Shown: positions 6,769 through 14,794 of the stretch, piece by piece
Layout: each line of letters begins with the position of its first letter
Position numbering within the stretch: the first letter of the stretch is position 1
Source of the DNA: Bacteroidales bacterium
GTDB lineage: Bacteria; Bacteroidota; Bacteroidia; Bacteroidales; F082
DNA length: 26,982 bases
Direction: 5' to 3'
Assembly: GCA_016285355.1 (NCBI GenBank)
Contig: JAEEQP010000050.1
Span: 1 to 26,982 of the forward strand
Translations under genes and position numbers: made by a program
The notes under the pieces: generated by a model
The model's database searches: none
What the model was told of the DNA's origin: nothing
What the model saw: only the letters and a program-made list of their open reading frames with translations

Positions 6769-9546
6769 TTACAATTTCATGATTTTTCTTGTAGAACATC
6801 CTTTATCGGTCATGGTTTCAATGAAATAGCATCCTTTGGTTTGGGTCGAAAGGTCGATGGTGACGGTGCTTTCATTTGTCGTCAGAACTTTCACTTCCTG
6901 CCCCATCACATTGAGAACCCTGACTTGGCGAAGTCCATTAGCTTCGATGGTGACTTGGTTTTCAGTAGGATTGGGGAAGATGCTAATATATTGAAGTACA
7001 ATGTTTTCATCGGTATTTGTCGTCCAATCAATAAAGACTTCATTGGAAGGATTGGATTCGATGAACGAGGTCTTGCCAGTTACGGTGTAATGGTAAGACT
7101 GGGAAGAATTGGCCGCATAGTCAATGAAATCGGTTCCCGAACTATGCCCAATAAGCTGACCGTCGCAATAGATGTTGTATCTCTCGGCCATCGTGGCGTC
7201 TTGCCATTTCAAGATGACATTGCCTTCATGGATGATGAAATCAAGGTGAATCGGGATGATGGTCTTGTTCACTTCCACGAAGTTCAGCTCAGGATGGTCT
7301 TGTGAAGACGCATATTCCGACAGGCAATCGTTGGCAGAATAGTATGCACTGACAGCATATTCATAAATGTTGTCTTCGCGGCCGTTGAGGTTATCGGTAT
7401 AATAGGTGTTGGTCAGCGACTTGATGCGCTTGAATTCTTCGCCTTTAGCCCTGCGGAACAACATGTAACCAGTCAGACCTTCGGACTGAGGCGCATCCCA
7501 CATGATTTTTGCCTTCGTAGGTGAGGTCATTTCATAGCGGATGTTGGTAGGAGGCAGGCAAGTAGTTTCGGGCTGAATGTTGCACGTATTTGAAGGTGTC
7601 GATTCTCCAAATTCGGTGACAGCGGCGACATAATAACTATGGAAAACATCTGCTCCATCATTGTCGGTGAAGCTGGTATTCGTCGTGACGGCAAAGAGCA
7701 AATTGTCGCGGTAAACCTGATAGTTGATGACGGTTTGGTCGGGGGCTTCCCAAGTCAGCAAGACATCGTTTCCGGAGACAGAAGCACTCAGATTTTCGGG
7801 CTGAGCCGGGTTTTCACGGACGCTGTTGCAACTGTTGCTGATGATGAAAAACAGGCCGTTGTCGAGGTCGTCGGTGCTGCCTTCAAATGCAATCTTGCTT
7901 CCGCCATTGGAATCCTTGACTTTGAAGGAAATTTGATCTACGGCCTGCGTGGCTTTGTTCCAGCAGACTTTGACAAACCCGAAAGGCAGTTGAATCGTGC
8001 GAGTCGAACTTGCGGTTTCTAACGAGACATGGGCAAATTCGATGCCTGCCGAGTTGATGAATGACAGTGCCGAGCCGTTCCAGCCTTGGGCATCAGAAGA
8101 AGTCATCTCGACCGTCCAATTGCACATGGGACCAAGTTGGACGTTATCTTCCCATGCGATAATACCTTTGGCATTGTGGACAATGGCATAAACACCGTAT
8201 TTCACGATGGTGGGCATGTAATGGTCCGTAAAGCTCATGTTGGCACCTGGAGCCACATTGTCCTCGGTATAGACGATTTCTCCGTCGCGGGTGACGACAA
8301 TCTGGTCGATGGAGGTAAGGTTTTCGAAATGAATGTTTTGCGTGGGATTGGTCCATTGAATGGTGGCGGCATAATCGAAGTCGCCGCTGGGTTCCACGGA
8401 AAGGTTTTCGGGCTGCATGGGCATGTAGTCATAGACATCAGCAGGCACATAGTTGAAAATGGCTTGCGCCCAACCTGCATAATCAATTTCATCGATGACG
8501 AACCAGCCGTCGCTGCTGCCGCCCCATCCCCAGTTGAAGTGGAAGAGGTCGTCATCATCGTAGCCGTCGCACACAAAGGCATGGCCGCCGCTGTCGCTGA
8601 AACCTGAATAATAAACAGGCCAGCCCAAATCAAACTGCTCTTTGAGCATATTCTGCCAGTTGAAGAGAGAGTATTCGTCACGTCCCTTGAGGTCGGCTTG
8701 ATTGGAATAGGAGAAGTAATGCCGAATGGCGTAAGGCACATCCCAGGAGTTGGCACCGCTACCGGAAGGTGAGAATTGCATGTCGACGGACACGCCACAG
8801 TGGTACATTAAGGTAGCCACAGCTTCGATTTCCTCCTGTGAGGCTCCACCGAGGCGGTCGGGCATGTGCTCCCAATCGTAGGTCGTATTTCCGAAGTTGG
8901 CCGATTGCATGCCATAGCCATAGCAATAATAGGAATGGCTTCCAGTACCTTGTGCAGGATGGTCCCAACGTTTCATCACCTGACTCATGGCCGTGGCCAC
9001 GCATCCAGCGTAACAACGGTCACCAGGGCCACCGCTAGCCTCAGGGGCGTATAAGTTATAAGGTGAGTCTTGGTTCCATTTGGTGGTGCAGATGTAATCG
9101 ACAGCGCGACCGCCGTTGCGTGAGAGCAGTTTTCCTGTCGTGGCCACGCTTTGCCATTCTTCAGCGGTGTTATCGAAGAGGACGACATTGCGGCTCGTGC
9201 GAGCTTCGATGATCTTGTCGAGATAGAAGGCAAGCTCGGGCGACATGTTCTCCGTGGCAAAAGTGCCCTCATCAGAATAGCCTACGATGGGACGGAAACG
9301 GTCGTCAGCAGAAACGATGACAAACCCCATCTCACCAACATTGAAGACATAGAAACATGTCTCGCCACGCTGTGAAGTGCCCGTGTAGACTAACTGTAAG
9401 TCGTTGGCTTCTAATAAATTGTTGTTGAATTTTGCGCAGGCAAATTGCTGCCCGATAGTCTTCGCCTTTTCCCAATCTACAGGGTTGGCATTCAGATAGT
9501 TGAGGCCCAAAAGCAGGGCAAAAAGAATCAAAAGATGTTTTTTCAT
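6769..9546 (-). CDS. T9SS-exported C10 (streptopain/interpain-like) cysteine peptidase with C-terminal Fn3-like domains
   Basis: The 925-residue product begins at the ATG at 9546 with a signal peptide (cut after about A20); the longer frame upstream adds a non-signal stretch. Residues 21-150 form a propeptide like that of streptopain (YVFNVGEMGFVIVSADDR). The catalytic domain, about 150-370, has C182 in CYAGCVATAMSQVMK and H322 in SGGHAFVCDGY, with the C10 motif FNWGWGG at 338-343. Two or three fibronectin-III-like domains follow (about 375-840), with repeated NIRYEM..., YNIYCDGQ and YQVYRDN segments. The end (about 840-925) is a T9SS type A sorting domain: SIFPNPTENQVTIEA, then VLNVMGQEV, ending in RKIMKL. 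Likely a surface or secreted protease degrading proteins outside the cell. It heads the peptidase cluster. Confidence 0.93.
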   Translation of the reverse strand: MKKHLLILFALLLGLNYLNANPVDWEKAKTIGQQFACAKFNNNLLEANDLQLVYTGTSQRGETCFYVFNVGEMGFVIVSADDRFRPIVGYSDEGTFATENMSPELAFYLDKIIEARTSRNVVLFDNTAEEWQSVATTGKLLSRNGGRAVDYICTTKWNQDSPYNLYAPEASGGPGDRCYAGCVATAMSQVMKRWDHPAQGTGSHSYYCYGYGMQSANFGNTTYDWEHMPDRLGGASQEEIEAVATLMYHCGVSVDMQFSPSGSGANSWDVPYAIRHYFSYSNQADLKGRDEYSLFNWQNMLKEQFDLGWPVYYSGFSDSGGHAFVCDGYDDDDLFHFNWGWGGSSDGWFVIDEIDYAGWAQAIFNYVPADVYDYMPMQPENLSVEPSGDFDYAATIQWTNPTQNIHFENLTSIDQIVVTRDGEIVYTEDNVAPGANMSFTDHYMPTIVKYGVYAIVHNAKGIIAWEDNVQLGPMCNWTVEMTSSDAQGWNGSALSFINSAGIEFAHVSLETASSTRTIQLPFGFVKVCWNKATQAVDQISFKVKDSNGGSKIAFEGSTDDLDNGLFFIISNSCNSVRENPAQPENLSASVSGNDVLLTWEAPDQTVINYQVYRDNLLFAVTTNTSFTDNDGADVFHSYYVAAVTEFGESTPSNTCNIQPETTCLPPTNIRYEMTSPTKAKIMWDAPQSEGLTGYMLFRRAKGEEFKRIKSLTNTYYTDNLNGREDNIYEYAVSAYYSANDCLSEYASSQDHPELNFVEVNKTIIPIHLDFIIHEGNVILKWQDATMAERYNIYCDGQLIGHSSGTDFIDYAANSSQSYHYTVTGKTSFIESNPSNEVFIDWTTNTDENIVLQYISIFPNPTENQVTIEANGLRQVRVLNVMGQEVKVLTTNESTVTIDLSTQTKGCYFIETMTDKGCSTRKIMKL

Positions 9547-9572
9547 AGTTTGATGATGTTTAATAAAGGCTT

Positions 9573-9580
9573 CAAAAGTA
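9573..9580 (-). promoter_or_regulatory. -7 box (TACTTTTG) for the peptidase cluster
   Basis: The minus strand reads TACTTTTG, 26 nt before the C10 peptidase start at 9546. This spacing matches the other TACTTTTG boxes of the window. The -33 element is not clear. Confidence 0.58.
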
Positions 9581-9627
9581 GGAAAATAATTGAAACGCTC
9601 CACCGATTTGGAAAAGAAATCTCATGT

Positions 9628-10152
9628 TTAGAGTGAAATCACTTCATCCATGAGGATGTCGAAGGGCTCGGTGGGCACTTCATCGACCAATTGGAAGTTG
9701 AAACAGATGCCGATGCGCTTCGTATCGAGGTGTTGGCAGAGGAAACGGTCGTAGTAGCCGCGGCCTCTTCCTATGCGGTTACCTTTGCGGTCGAAGGCCA
9801 CACCTGGGACGATAATCAGGTCAAAATCACCGTGATAGGGTTCGTTTTGCGGTTCAAGGATATTGAAGTCGCCCACGGCAAAATCAGTGTCCTTGGCGTA
9901 TTCCACAGGGATGATGTCGTCGCCGACCACGGTGGGCAGGATGATTTTTTTCTTCAGGTGCCACTTTTCAAGGAAAGCTTGGGTCTGCACTTCGTCAGGC
10001 AAAGCACTGTAAAGCATAACTTTTTCGGCTTTGACGAAGTCGGGATGCTGTTCCAGTTTGGCCAGGATTTTCTCGGATTGTTCAAGCAGTTGTTCCTTGG
10101 TGTGCTGTTTTTTCAGGGCCTTGATTTGGGCGCGTAGTTCTTTCTTTTCCAT
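9628..10152 (-). CDS. 5-formyltetrahydrofolate cyclo-ligase
   Basis: The 174-residue product converts 5-formyl-THF to 5,10-methenyl-THF using ATP, in cytosolic one-carbon metabolism. It starts at the ATG at 10152 (MEKKELRAQIKALKKQ); the open frame extends upstream, but that part crosses the promoter box and looks untranslated. Family motifs are the N-terminal basic helix, the VMLYSALPDEVQT segment (about 45-57), FDLIIVPGVAFDRKGNRIG (about 110-128) and the phosphate-binding GRGRGYYDRFL (about 128-138). The length is standard. It stands divergent from the GH16-GH20 gene and shows no functional link to its neighbours. Confidence 0.93.
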   Translation of the reverse strand: MEKKELRAQIKALKKQHTKEQLLEQSEKILAKLEQHPDFVKAEKVMLYSALPDEVQTQAFLEKWHLKKKIILPTVVGDDIIPVEYAKDTDFAVGDFNILEPQNEPYHGDFDLIIVPGVAFDRKGNRIGRGRGYYDRFLCQHLDTKRIGICFNFQLVDEVPTEPFDILMDEVISL

Positions 10153-10168
10153 ATTGTAGAATTTTGGG

Positions 10169-10176
10169 CAAAAGTA
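10169..10176 (-). promoter_or_regulatory. -7 box (TACTTTTG) for the cyclo-ligase gene
   Basis: The minus strand reads TACTTTTG, 16 nt before the start codon at 10152. The closeness suggests a very short leader. It argues against the longer reading frame that would include this site. Confidence 0.58.
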
Positions 10177-10218
10177 AGAAACAAAGCCGAAAAAGAGCGA
10201 ACAAATCCACAAAAACTG

Positions 10219-10226
10219 TAATTTTA
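10219..10226 (+). promoter_or_regulatory. weak -7-like box (TAATTTTA) for the GH16-GH20 gene
   Basis: TAATTTTA differs from TAnnTTTG at the last base. It lies 21 nt before the ATG at 10248, the spacing of the better boxes in this window. It is proposed only because position fits. Confidence 0.3.
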
Positions 10227-10247
10227 CGCCATAAAACAGGGAATAAT

Positions 10248-12776
10248 ATGAAAAGATTATCTTGTATTTTGCTGATATTCATAGGATTTATCCATATTTC
10301 CCATGCCCAAGAACATCGTCGTTATGCTTTAATCTGGCATGATGAATTCGATTCTGGGGTTTTGGATAACAAAGTTTGGGGGAAGATTTGGCGCAGTAAG
10401 GCTGACTGGGCCGTTCATATGTCTTCCAACGCTGCGCTTTACGACCTCGATGGCAGTGACCTCGTGCTTCGCGGCATGGTCAATGACTTTCTGCCCAACG
10501 ACACTGCCGCTTTCCTCACAGGAGGCGTGTGGAGCAGATACAGGAAATCTTTCGGTTTCGGACGCCTTGAAATAAGAGCGAAATTCGATTTGGCGCAAGG
10601 ATTCTGGCCAGCCATTTGGATGTTGCCTCAGACCAACAAGGCCTTGCGTTGGCCTCATGGCGGAGAGATTGACATCATGGAGCATTTCAGGGATAATCCC
10701 TACGTGAATCATACGGTTCATAGCCATTACACCTACAACCTCGGCAAACGCAACCGTCCCTCGCAAGTGGCTTATCCATTTTATAACGCAGGCGAATACA
10801 ATACTTACGGAATGGAGCGTTTTCAAGACAGTTTGGTGTTCTTTGTCAATGGGGAACGCACCTTCAATTATCCGCGTTATCGCAAAGGTGTCAACGGACA
10901 GTTCCCTTTTAGCCAGCATGATTTTTACCTGATTCTTGATGCCCAGCTTGGCCGCGACCGTTCGCCTTACATCGATACGACTAAGTTGCCTGTGGAATTG
11001 CGAATAGATTATGTGCGCTATTATGAACTTGATACCAAGACCGATGTCATTCCTGAACCGAAAGAGTTTCAGCAGCTTAAAACGAAGAAGAAAAAGTTAA
11101 GAAAGGTGGTTTACGATGCAAAAACTCATTTCGACAGTCCCGATGAATACCGCATCGTGGTGAAATGCGGCAAGGCCACCCTTTCGGGCAATCGGCATTG
11201 GGCGGAGAGCACTTTGGCGCAGTTGGTGGATGAAAACGGACGCATTGCCAATTTGGAAATCCACGACTGGTCGGTTTATCCTTTTCGGGGTTTCATGCAC
11301 GACACGGGGCGCAACTATCAGCCTGTCAGTATGTTGAAAGAGACCATCGACTTGATGAGTTTCTACAAGTTGAACTATTTCCATTGGCACCTGACGGATT
11401 ATCCCGCATGGCGCATCGAGTGTAAGGTCTTCCCGCAACTCAATGATCCTCAATATCAAAGACCTGGTCGCGACAATGGCAAGTTCTATACTTATGATGA
11501 AATCCGTGAGGTGATTGCCTATGCCAAAGAGCGGGGCATTACGGTGGTGCCTGAAATTGACATGCCTGGGCATTCCACTTATTTCAAGGATGCCTTTGGC
11601 TTCACGATGGATTCTGAGGAAGGCCGAAAGGTGTTGGAAAAATGCCTTGAGGAATTCTTCGCAGAGATTCCGAAAAGCGAGTGTCCTTATTTCCATATTG
11701 GCTCCGACGAGGTTTGGGTTGAAGACCCCAAAGGTTTTATGCAATGGATTGAAAACCTGATGGATAAGTACGACCGACGACCTATCGCTTGGGATCCAGG
11801 CTTGCCCGCTTCCGATAAGGTGATTCGTCAGATTTGGAACGAGGCCGCAGGCTCTAATGCGGCGGCATCCCAAAAGTCGGGGAAGTACCTCGATTCCTTT
11901 GTCGGTTACTTGAATTATTACGACCCGATGTTGTTCACAAGCCGTTGCTTCCTCCATACCGCTGCGGCACAAACCGTACCCGACACGACTAAGGCTTTGG
12001 GCGGTGTGCTATGTCTTTGGAACGATGTCCGAGTCGACAAAAAGGAGAATATTGCACTGCATAACGGCATGATTAACGGCATGATGACTTTTGCGGAACG
12101 CTTCTGGAACGGAGGCAACGCTGGCGAAATAGAAAACGAGAACCTTCCGACAGGCCTGCTAACCACGGCAGGCTCGCGTTTGGCCAATTTCGAGGAAAAA
12201 ATGACCATTCACCGCGACCGTTTCCACAAGAACAAGATGCGCTGGGTGGCCAACTCACAAATGGAATGGCAGGTGCGAATTGATGATAACGAGCCGTTGC
12301 CAGCCTATGGCGGCGCGGTCGATTTGGATGTTTTCTGTCAGGTGCATCACATTAATACAGGTGAAACTGCTTCCGCTGTTGCCCAATCCGTTATCGTTGC
12401 TGAGTATGACATGGACATTGAAGCTTGGATTGGCTTTTGCACGCCGGCGCGCTCTAATCGTAACGGCTATGGCATAGGTCAGCAAAACCATTGGGAGGGC
12501 GGCTGTCAGTGTTTTGTGAACGGCGTGGAGATTTTGCCGCCAAAGCCCTGGAAAGAGCCTGGAAAATACAATTACCATTTCAACACATGGGGCAAGCCCG
12601 AAGAGGAAGAGCCCTACACCGATGAACAGTTCTATTGGATGCGGCAACCTGCTCACATTCATTTGAATAAGGGAGAAAACCAAGTGGAAATTCGTGTGCC
12701 GAAAACTTATAATGGCTTGAGATGGAGTTTTGCTTTTATCCCGATAGGAACTCAGACTGACGGGAGTTCGTTATGA
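10248..12776 (+). CDS. secreted GH16-GH20 fusion glycoside hydrolase
   Basis: The 842-residue product starts at the ATG at 10248 with a signal peptide (cut after ISHA20). Residues 25-262 form a GH16 domain. It has WPAIWMLP (120-127) and the catalytic motif E140-I-D142-I-M-E145, a laminarinase-type layout. Residues 286-345 form a GH20b-like domain, and about 345-655 a GH20 barrel with FHWHLTD (378-384), HIGSDEVW (483-490, catalytic D487-E488) and FAERFWNGG. The last 180 residues form a C-terminal beta-sandwich common on Bacteroidetes GH20 enzymes (NGVEILPPKPW). GH16 members cut internal beta-linkages and GH20 members remove terminal GlcNAc or GalNAc. Together they suggest an endo plus exo attack on one glycan, perhaps mucin or poly-LacNAc type; that substrate is inference. 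No SusC/D genes are nearby. Confidence 0.9.
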   Translation: MKRLSCILLIFIGFIHISHAQEHRRYALIWHDEFDSGVLDNKVWGKIWRSKADWAVHMSSNAALYDLDGSDLVLRGMVNDFLPNDTAAFLTGGVWSRYRKSFGFGRLEIRAKFDLAQGFWPAIWMLPQTNKALRWPHGGEIDIMEHFRDNPYVNHTVHSHYTYNLGKRNRPSQVAYPFYNAGEYNTYGMERFQDSLVFFVNGERTFNYPRYRKGVNGQFPFSQHDFYLILDAQLGRDRSPYIDTTKLPVELRIDYVRYYELDTKTDVIPEPKEFQQLKTKKKKLRKVVYDAKTHFDSPDEYRIVVKCGKATLSGNRHWAESTLAQLVDENGRIANLEIHDWSVYPFRGFMHDTGRNYQPVSMLKETIDLMSFYKLNYFHWHLTDYPAWRIECKVFPQLNDPQYQRPGRDNGKFYTYDEIREVIAYAKERGITVVPEIDMPGHSTYFKDAFGFTMDSEEGRKVLEKCLEEFFAEIPKSECPYFHIGSDEVWVEDPKGFMQWIENLMDKYDRRPIAWDPGLPASDKVIRQIWNEAAGSNAAASQKSGKYLDSFVGYLNYYDPMLFTSRCFLHTAAAQTVPDTTKALGGVLCLWNDVRVDKKENIALHNGMINGMMTFAERFWNGGNAGEIENENLPTGLLTTAGSRLANFEEKMTIHRDRFHKNKMRWVANSQMEWQVRIDDNEPLPAYGGAVDLDVFCQVHHINTGETASAVAQSVIVAEYDMDIEAWIGFCTPARSNRNGYGIGQQNHWEGGCQCFVNGVEILPPKPWKEPGKYNYHFNTWGKPEEEEPYTDEQFYWMRQPAHIHLNKGENQVEIRVPKTYNGLRWSFAFIPIGTQTDGSSL

Positions 12777-12808
12777 TGACATCGCAGCCGTTGGCTTTGG
12801 CAAAATGA

Positions 12809-12845
12809 AAACGGTGCCCGAATCCTCAGGCACCGTTTCGTTTTG
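12809..12845. terminator. bidirectional terminator between convergent genes
   Basis: AAACGGTGCC (12809-12818) pairs with GGCACCGTTT (12829-12838), a 10-bp stem around a 10-nt loop, with CGTTTTG after it. On the minus strand the stem runs into TTTTCATTTTG. It can end both the GH16-GH20 transcript and the vWA lipoprotein transcript. Confidence 0.82.
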
Positions 12846-12861
12846 TCATATAAGGCAAAGA

Positions 12862-13974
12862 TTATTTCCTTCCGTTGTAATTCCCGCACAAAGTTCCGAT
12901 GAAACTATTGGCGGCGGTCTTCATGTTGGTGAAGTCGCTGCCCAATGAGCTGGAGCAGTCGAGGACGAGCATGATCATTGCGCTCTTGTACTCGTTGACG
13001 ACCTCGGTGTTGCCCGAAGGCGTGAATTCGCTGTTGGCTTGCCATTGGCCGACTGATTCAATCCAATTCCATTGCTTCACATAGTCGGTACCCATCTGGT
13101 TGCCATCCAAGTCCATGAGGTTCTGGAAAGAAAACAGGTCGAAGATGCCTTCCGATGAAGCCGTGACAGCGATTCCTGATGTGCTTTCCAAGCCCACGTA
13201 TTGGATCTCGGTCAACTGGCCTTTGTTGTTATTGTTGATATAGATGCCTTCAATGTAGCATTGCGATTCGTTGACGTTACTCACATTGTCAAAAGTGAAG
13301 CGGATTTTGGTGTTGGGCTCTTGTGCCGGCAGCTTCAGCGTGACATTGTAGAAGGTGCTTTGGTTGTAAAGCTGTTGAGCAATTTCGGCAAACTTCTCGG
13401 AAGCTTCGTTCATGTTGTTGACCTCAAAGACATTATGTTCGGGGTCGCTCGAAAGCTTGTTGAGGTTGTTGCGGAAGCTTTCCACATCGGCTACATCCGA
13501 GCCACGCACACCTATGGAATAAGCCGAGATGTTGGTGCCTCCGATAAGTTCATTGTTGATTCTTCCATTGACGGCGGACAAGTATTCACTGCCTGAGTTG
13601 TAAGTATCGGAAAGCTTGTACGAGCCTTGGTCGAGGCCGTCGGTGAAAGTCACGATGGAGACATTGATGAGGTTCTCCGGGATTTTGGCTTTGGCCAAGC
13701 TGTTGAGGCCTGTGTTGACGGCGTGATAGAGAATGGTGCCGTTCTGCATGTTTAATCCGTCGACGAAACTCGTGAATGAGTTTTTCGTGTCTTGGTTGAG
13801 CAGGCCAAGGGGCATGGTGTAGAGGTCGGAATTGAACCCGACGATGCCGAGATAGAGGCCTTCTTTGGCTGGGGTGTTGTCTTCAGCCTGGGGTTTTCTG
13901 CAACTGGTGAATGTGGTAAGCATGACAGCAAGGGTCAAGGTTGCCACGGTGATGAGGTGTTTCTTCATATTCAA
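12862..13974 (-). CDS. lipoprotein with a von Willebrand A domain in apparently permuted order
   Basis: The 370-residue product has a lipoprotein signal (TFTSC25) followed by QAED, similar to outer-surface export signals described in some Bacteroidetes. Residues 38-205 resemble a vWA domain entered at its second strand: YLGIVGFNSDLYTMPLG, the MIDAS threonine in NGT80ILYHAV, and the MIDAS aspartate in VTFTD112GLDQG. The first strand with the DxSxS motif is absent there but present at the very C-terminus: IMLVLD339CSSSLG, with D339, S341 and S343, then a helix KTAANSFIG. A beta-rich insert (about 207-325) lies between. All metal-site parts are thus present but reordered. vWA domains bind proteins through a metal ion. 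A surface binding role is likely; the partner is unknown. The gene is monocistronic. Confidence 0.82.
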   Translation of the reverse strand: MNMKKHLITVATLTLAVMLTTFTSCRKPQAEDNTPAKEGLYLGIVGFNSDLYTMPLGLLNQDTKNSFTSFVDGLNMQNGTILYHAVNTGLNSLAKAKIPENLINVSIVTFTDGLDQGSYKLSDTYNSGSEYLSAVNGRINNELIGGTNISAYSIGVRGSDVADVESFRNNLNKLSSDPEHNVFEVNNMNEASEKFAEIAQQLYNQSTFYNVTLKLPAQEPNTKIRFTFDNVSNVNESQCYIEGIYINNNNKGQLTEIQYVGLESTSGIAVTASSEGIFDLFSFQNLMDLDGNQMGTDYVKQWNWIESVGQWQANSEFTPSGNTEVVNEYKSAMIMLVLDCSSSLGSDFTNMKTAANSFIGTLCGNYNGRK

Positions 13975-14088
13975 TTAATTTTAGTTGATTTCGAATCTGT
14001 ATAACGAAAGTTTGTGTCTAAAATTGTGAAAGCAGAGAGAATTTACTACAATTCTTATGCCAAAAACAATGTTTTCAACGGATTATTC

Positions 14089-14337
14089 TCAACTCTCCAA
14101 TGCTTTCCGTATGGCCTTGGCTAATTGGTCGGGACAGGAAGTGCCTTTGAATCCGCAGCGGATGCCTTCTAATTTTTGGATGACATCTTCGGCCTTCATG
14201 CCTTCCACTAATGTGGCAACGCCCTGAGTGTTGCCGTTGCAGCCGCCATAAAACTGCACATTCTTCAAAATGCCGTCCTCGATTTCAAACTCAATCGCCT
14301 GACTGCAAGTGCCTTGGGTTCGGTAGGTGTATCTCAT
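14089..14337 (-). CDS. TSCPD-domain protein (TIGR03905-type)
   Basis: The 82-residue product matches the small stand-alone TSCPD family. The signature TSCPDQLAKAI is at 66-76 and GGCNGNTQGV at 31-40. The same domain occurs at the C-terminus of some ribonucleotide reductases. Four cysteines (C11, C33, C61, C68) are placed so that they could bind a metal. The function of the stand-alone family is not established. The gene lies 76 nt downstream of the thioesterase gene on the same strand, separated by repeat-rich DNA, and may share its transcript. Confidence 0.88.
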   Translation of the reverse strand: MRYTYRTQGTCSQAIEFEIEDGILKNVQFYGGCNGNTQGVATLVEGMKAEDVIQKLEGIRCGFKGTSCPDQLAKAIRKALES

Positions 14338-14341
14338 ATTT

Positions 14342-14377
14342 AAGATTTAAAATTCAAGATTTAAGATTTAAAATTTA
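14342..14377. repeat. AT-rich direct repeat before the TSCPD gene
   Basis: The 13-mer AAGATTTAAAATT occurs at 14342-14354 and 14363-14375, a 21-nt period, with a third partial AAGATTTAA between. It is identical to the 13-mer at 5561-5573. Confidence 0.6.
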
Positions 14378-14378
14378 T

Positions 14379-14408
14379 GTCCCTGAGGTCCCTGAGCTTG
14401 TCGAAGGG
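14379..14408. repeat. GTCCCTGAG tandem duplication with CCCTGAGCTTGTCGAAGGG near-palindrome
   Basis: GTCCCTGAG is repeated exactly in tandem (14379-14387 and 14388-14396). The second copy runs into CCCTGAGCTTGTCGAAGGG (14390-14408), whose ends CCCT and AGGG pair. I recall this motif as a dispersed intergenic element in many bacterial genomes; that is memory, not a search. It ends 5 nt before the thioesterase stop codon, in the gap between that gene and the TSCPD gene. Confidence 0.6.
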
Positions 14409-14413
14409 CCGGT

Positions 14414-14794
14414 TTAGAATTTACTCATAAACTTGTTACTGTCAACGACAAAGCGTTCATGTATGCCTTCGCCAACCAATGTTTCGCCTTCGAAGCATTT
14501 CACCGAGAAGACCAAACGGCGGCGGTCCACTTCAATGATTTCGGCCTCGCAGCGGGTGGTGGCTCCCACAGGACTGGCTTTCAAGTGCTTGATATTGACC
14601 GCAATGCCCACGGTGGTGTTGCCTTCTCCGATTTTGTTGGCAACGCTTTCAAGGCAGGTTTTCTCCATCAGGGCAATCATGGCGGGGGTGGCAAACACTT
14701 CCAATGCGCCCGAACCATAGACAGCGGCGGTGTCCTTATGCTCCACCACAAGCGACTCGCTGTGGCGAAGTCCTTTCAGCATGTCGTATTCCAT
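14414..14794 (-). CDS. hotdog-fold thioesterase, fluoroacetyl-CoA thioesterase (FlK)-like
   Basis: The 126-residue product is a single hotdog domain. The start is taken as the ATG at 14794, sharing its A with the upstream TGA (TGATG); a GTG one codon earlier is also possible. T36, E44 and H70 (in FATPAMIALME and IKHLKASPVG) have the same spacing, 8 and 26 residues, as the catalytic T42, E50 and H76 of FlK. The family hydrolyses acyl-CoA thioesters; the true substrate here is unknown, and fluoroacetyl-CoA is unlikely. The start overlap shows translational coupling with the OsmC-like gene, which suggests a shared detoxification or maintenance role, though that is inference. Confidence 0.87.
   Translation of the reverse strand: MEYDMLKGLRHSESLVVEHKDTAAVYGSGALEVFATPAMIALMEKTCLESVANKIGEGNTTVGIAVNIKHLKASPVGATTRCEAEIIEVDRRRLVFSVKCFEGETLVGEGIHERFVVDSNKFMSKF

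Noticed and set aside
11097..11972. 291-residue minus-strand open frame inside the GH16-GH20 gene
   Set aside because: It is antisense to the conserved GH20 barrel and shows no family motif.
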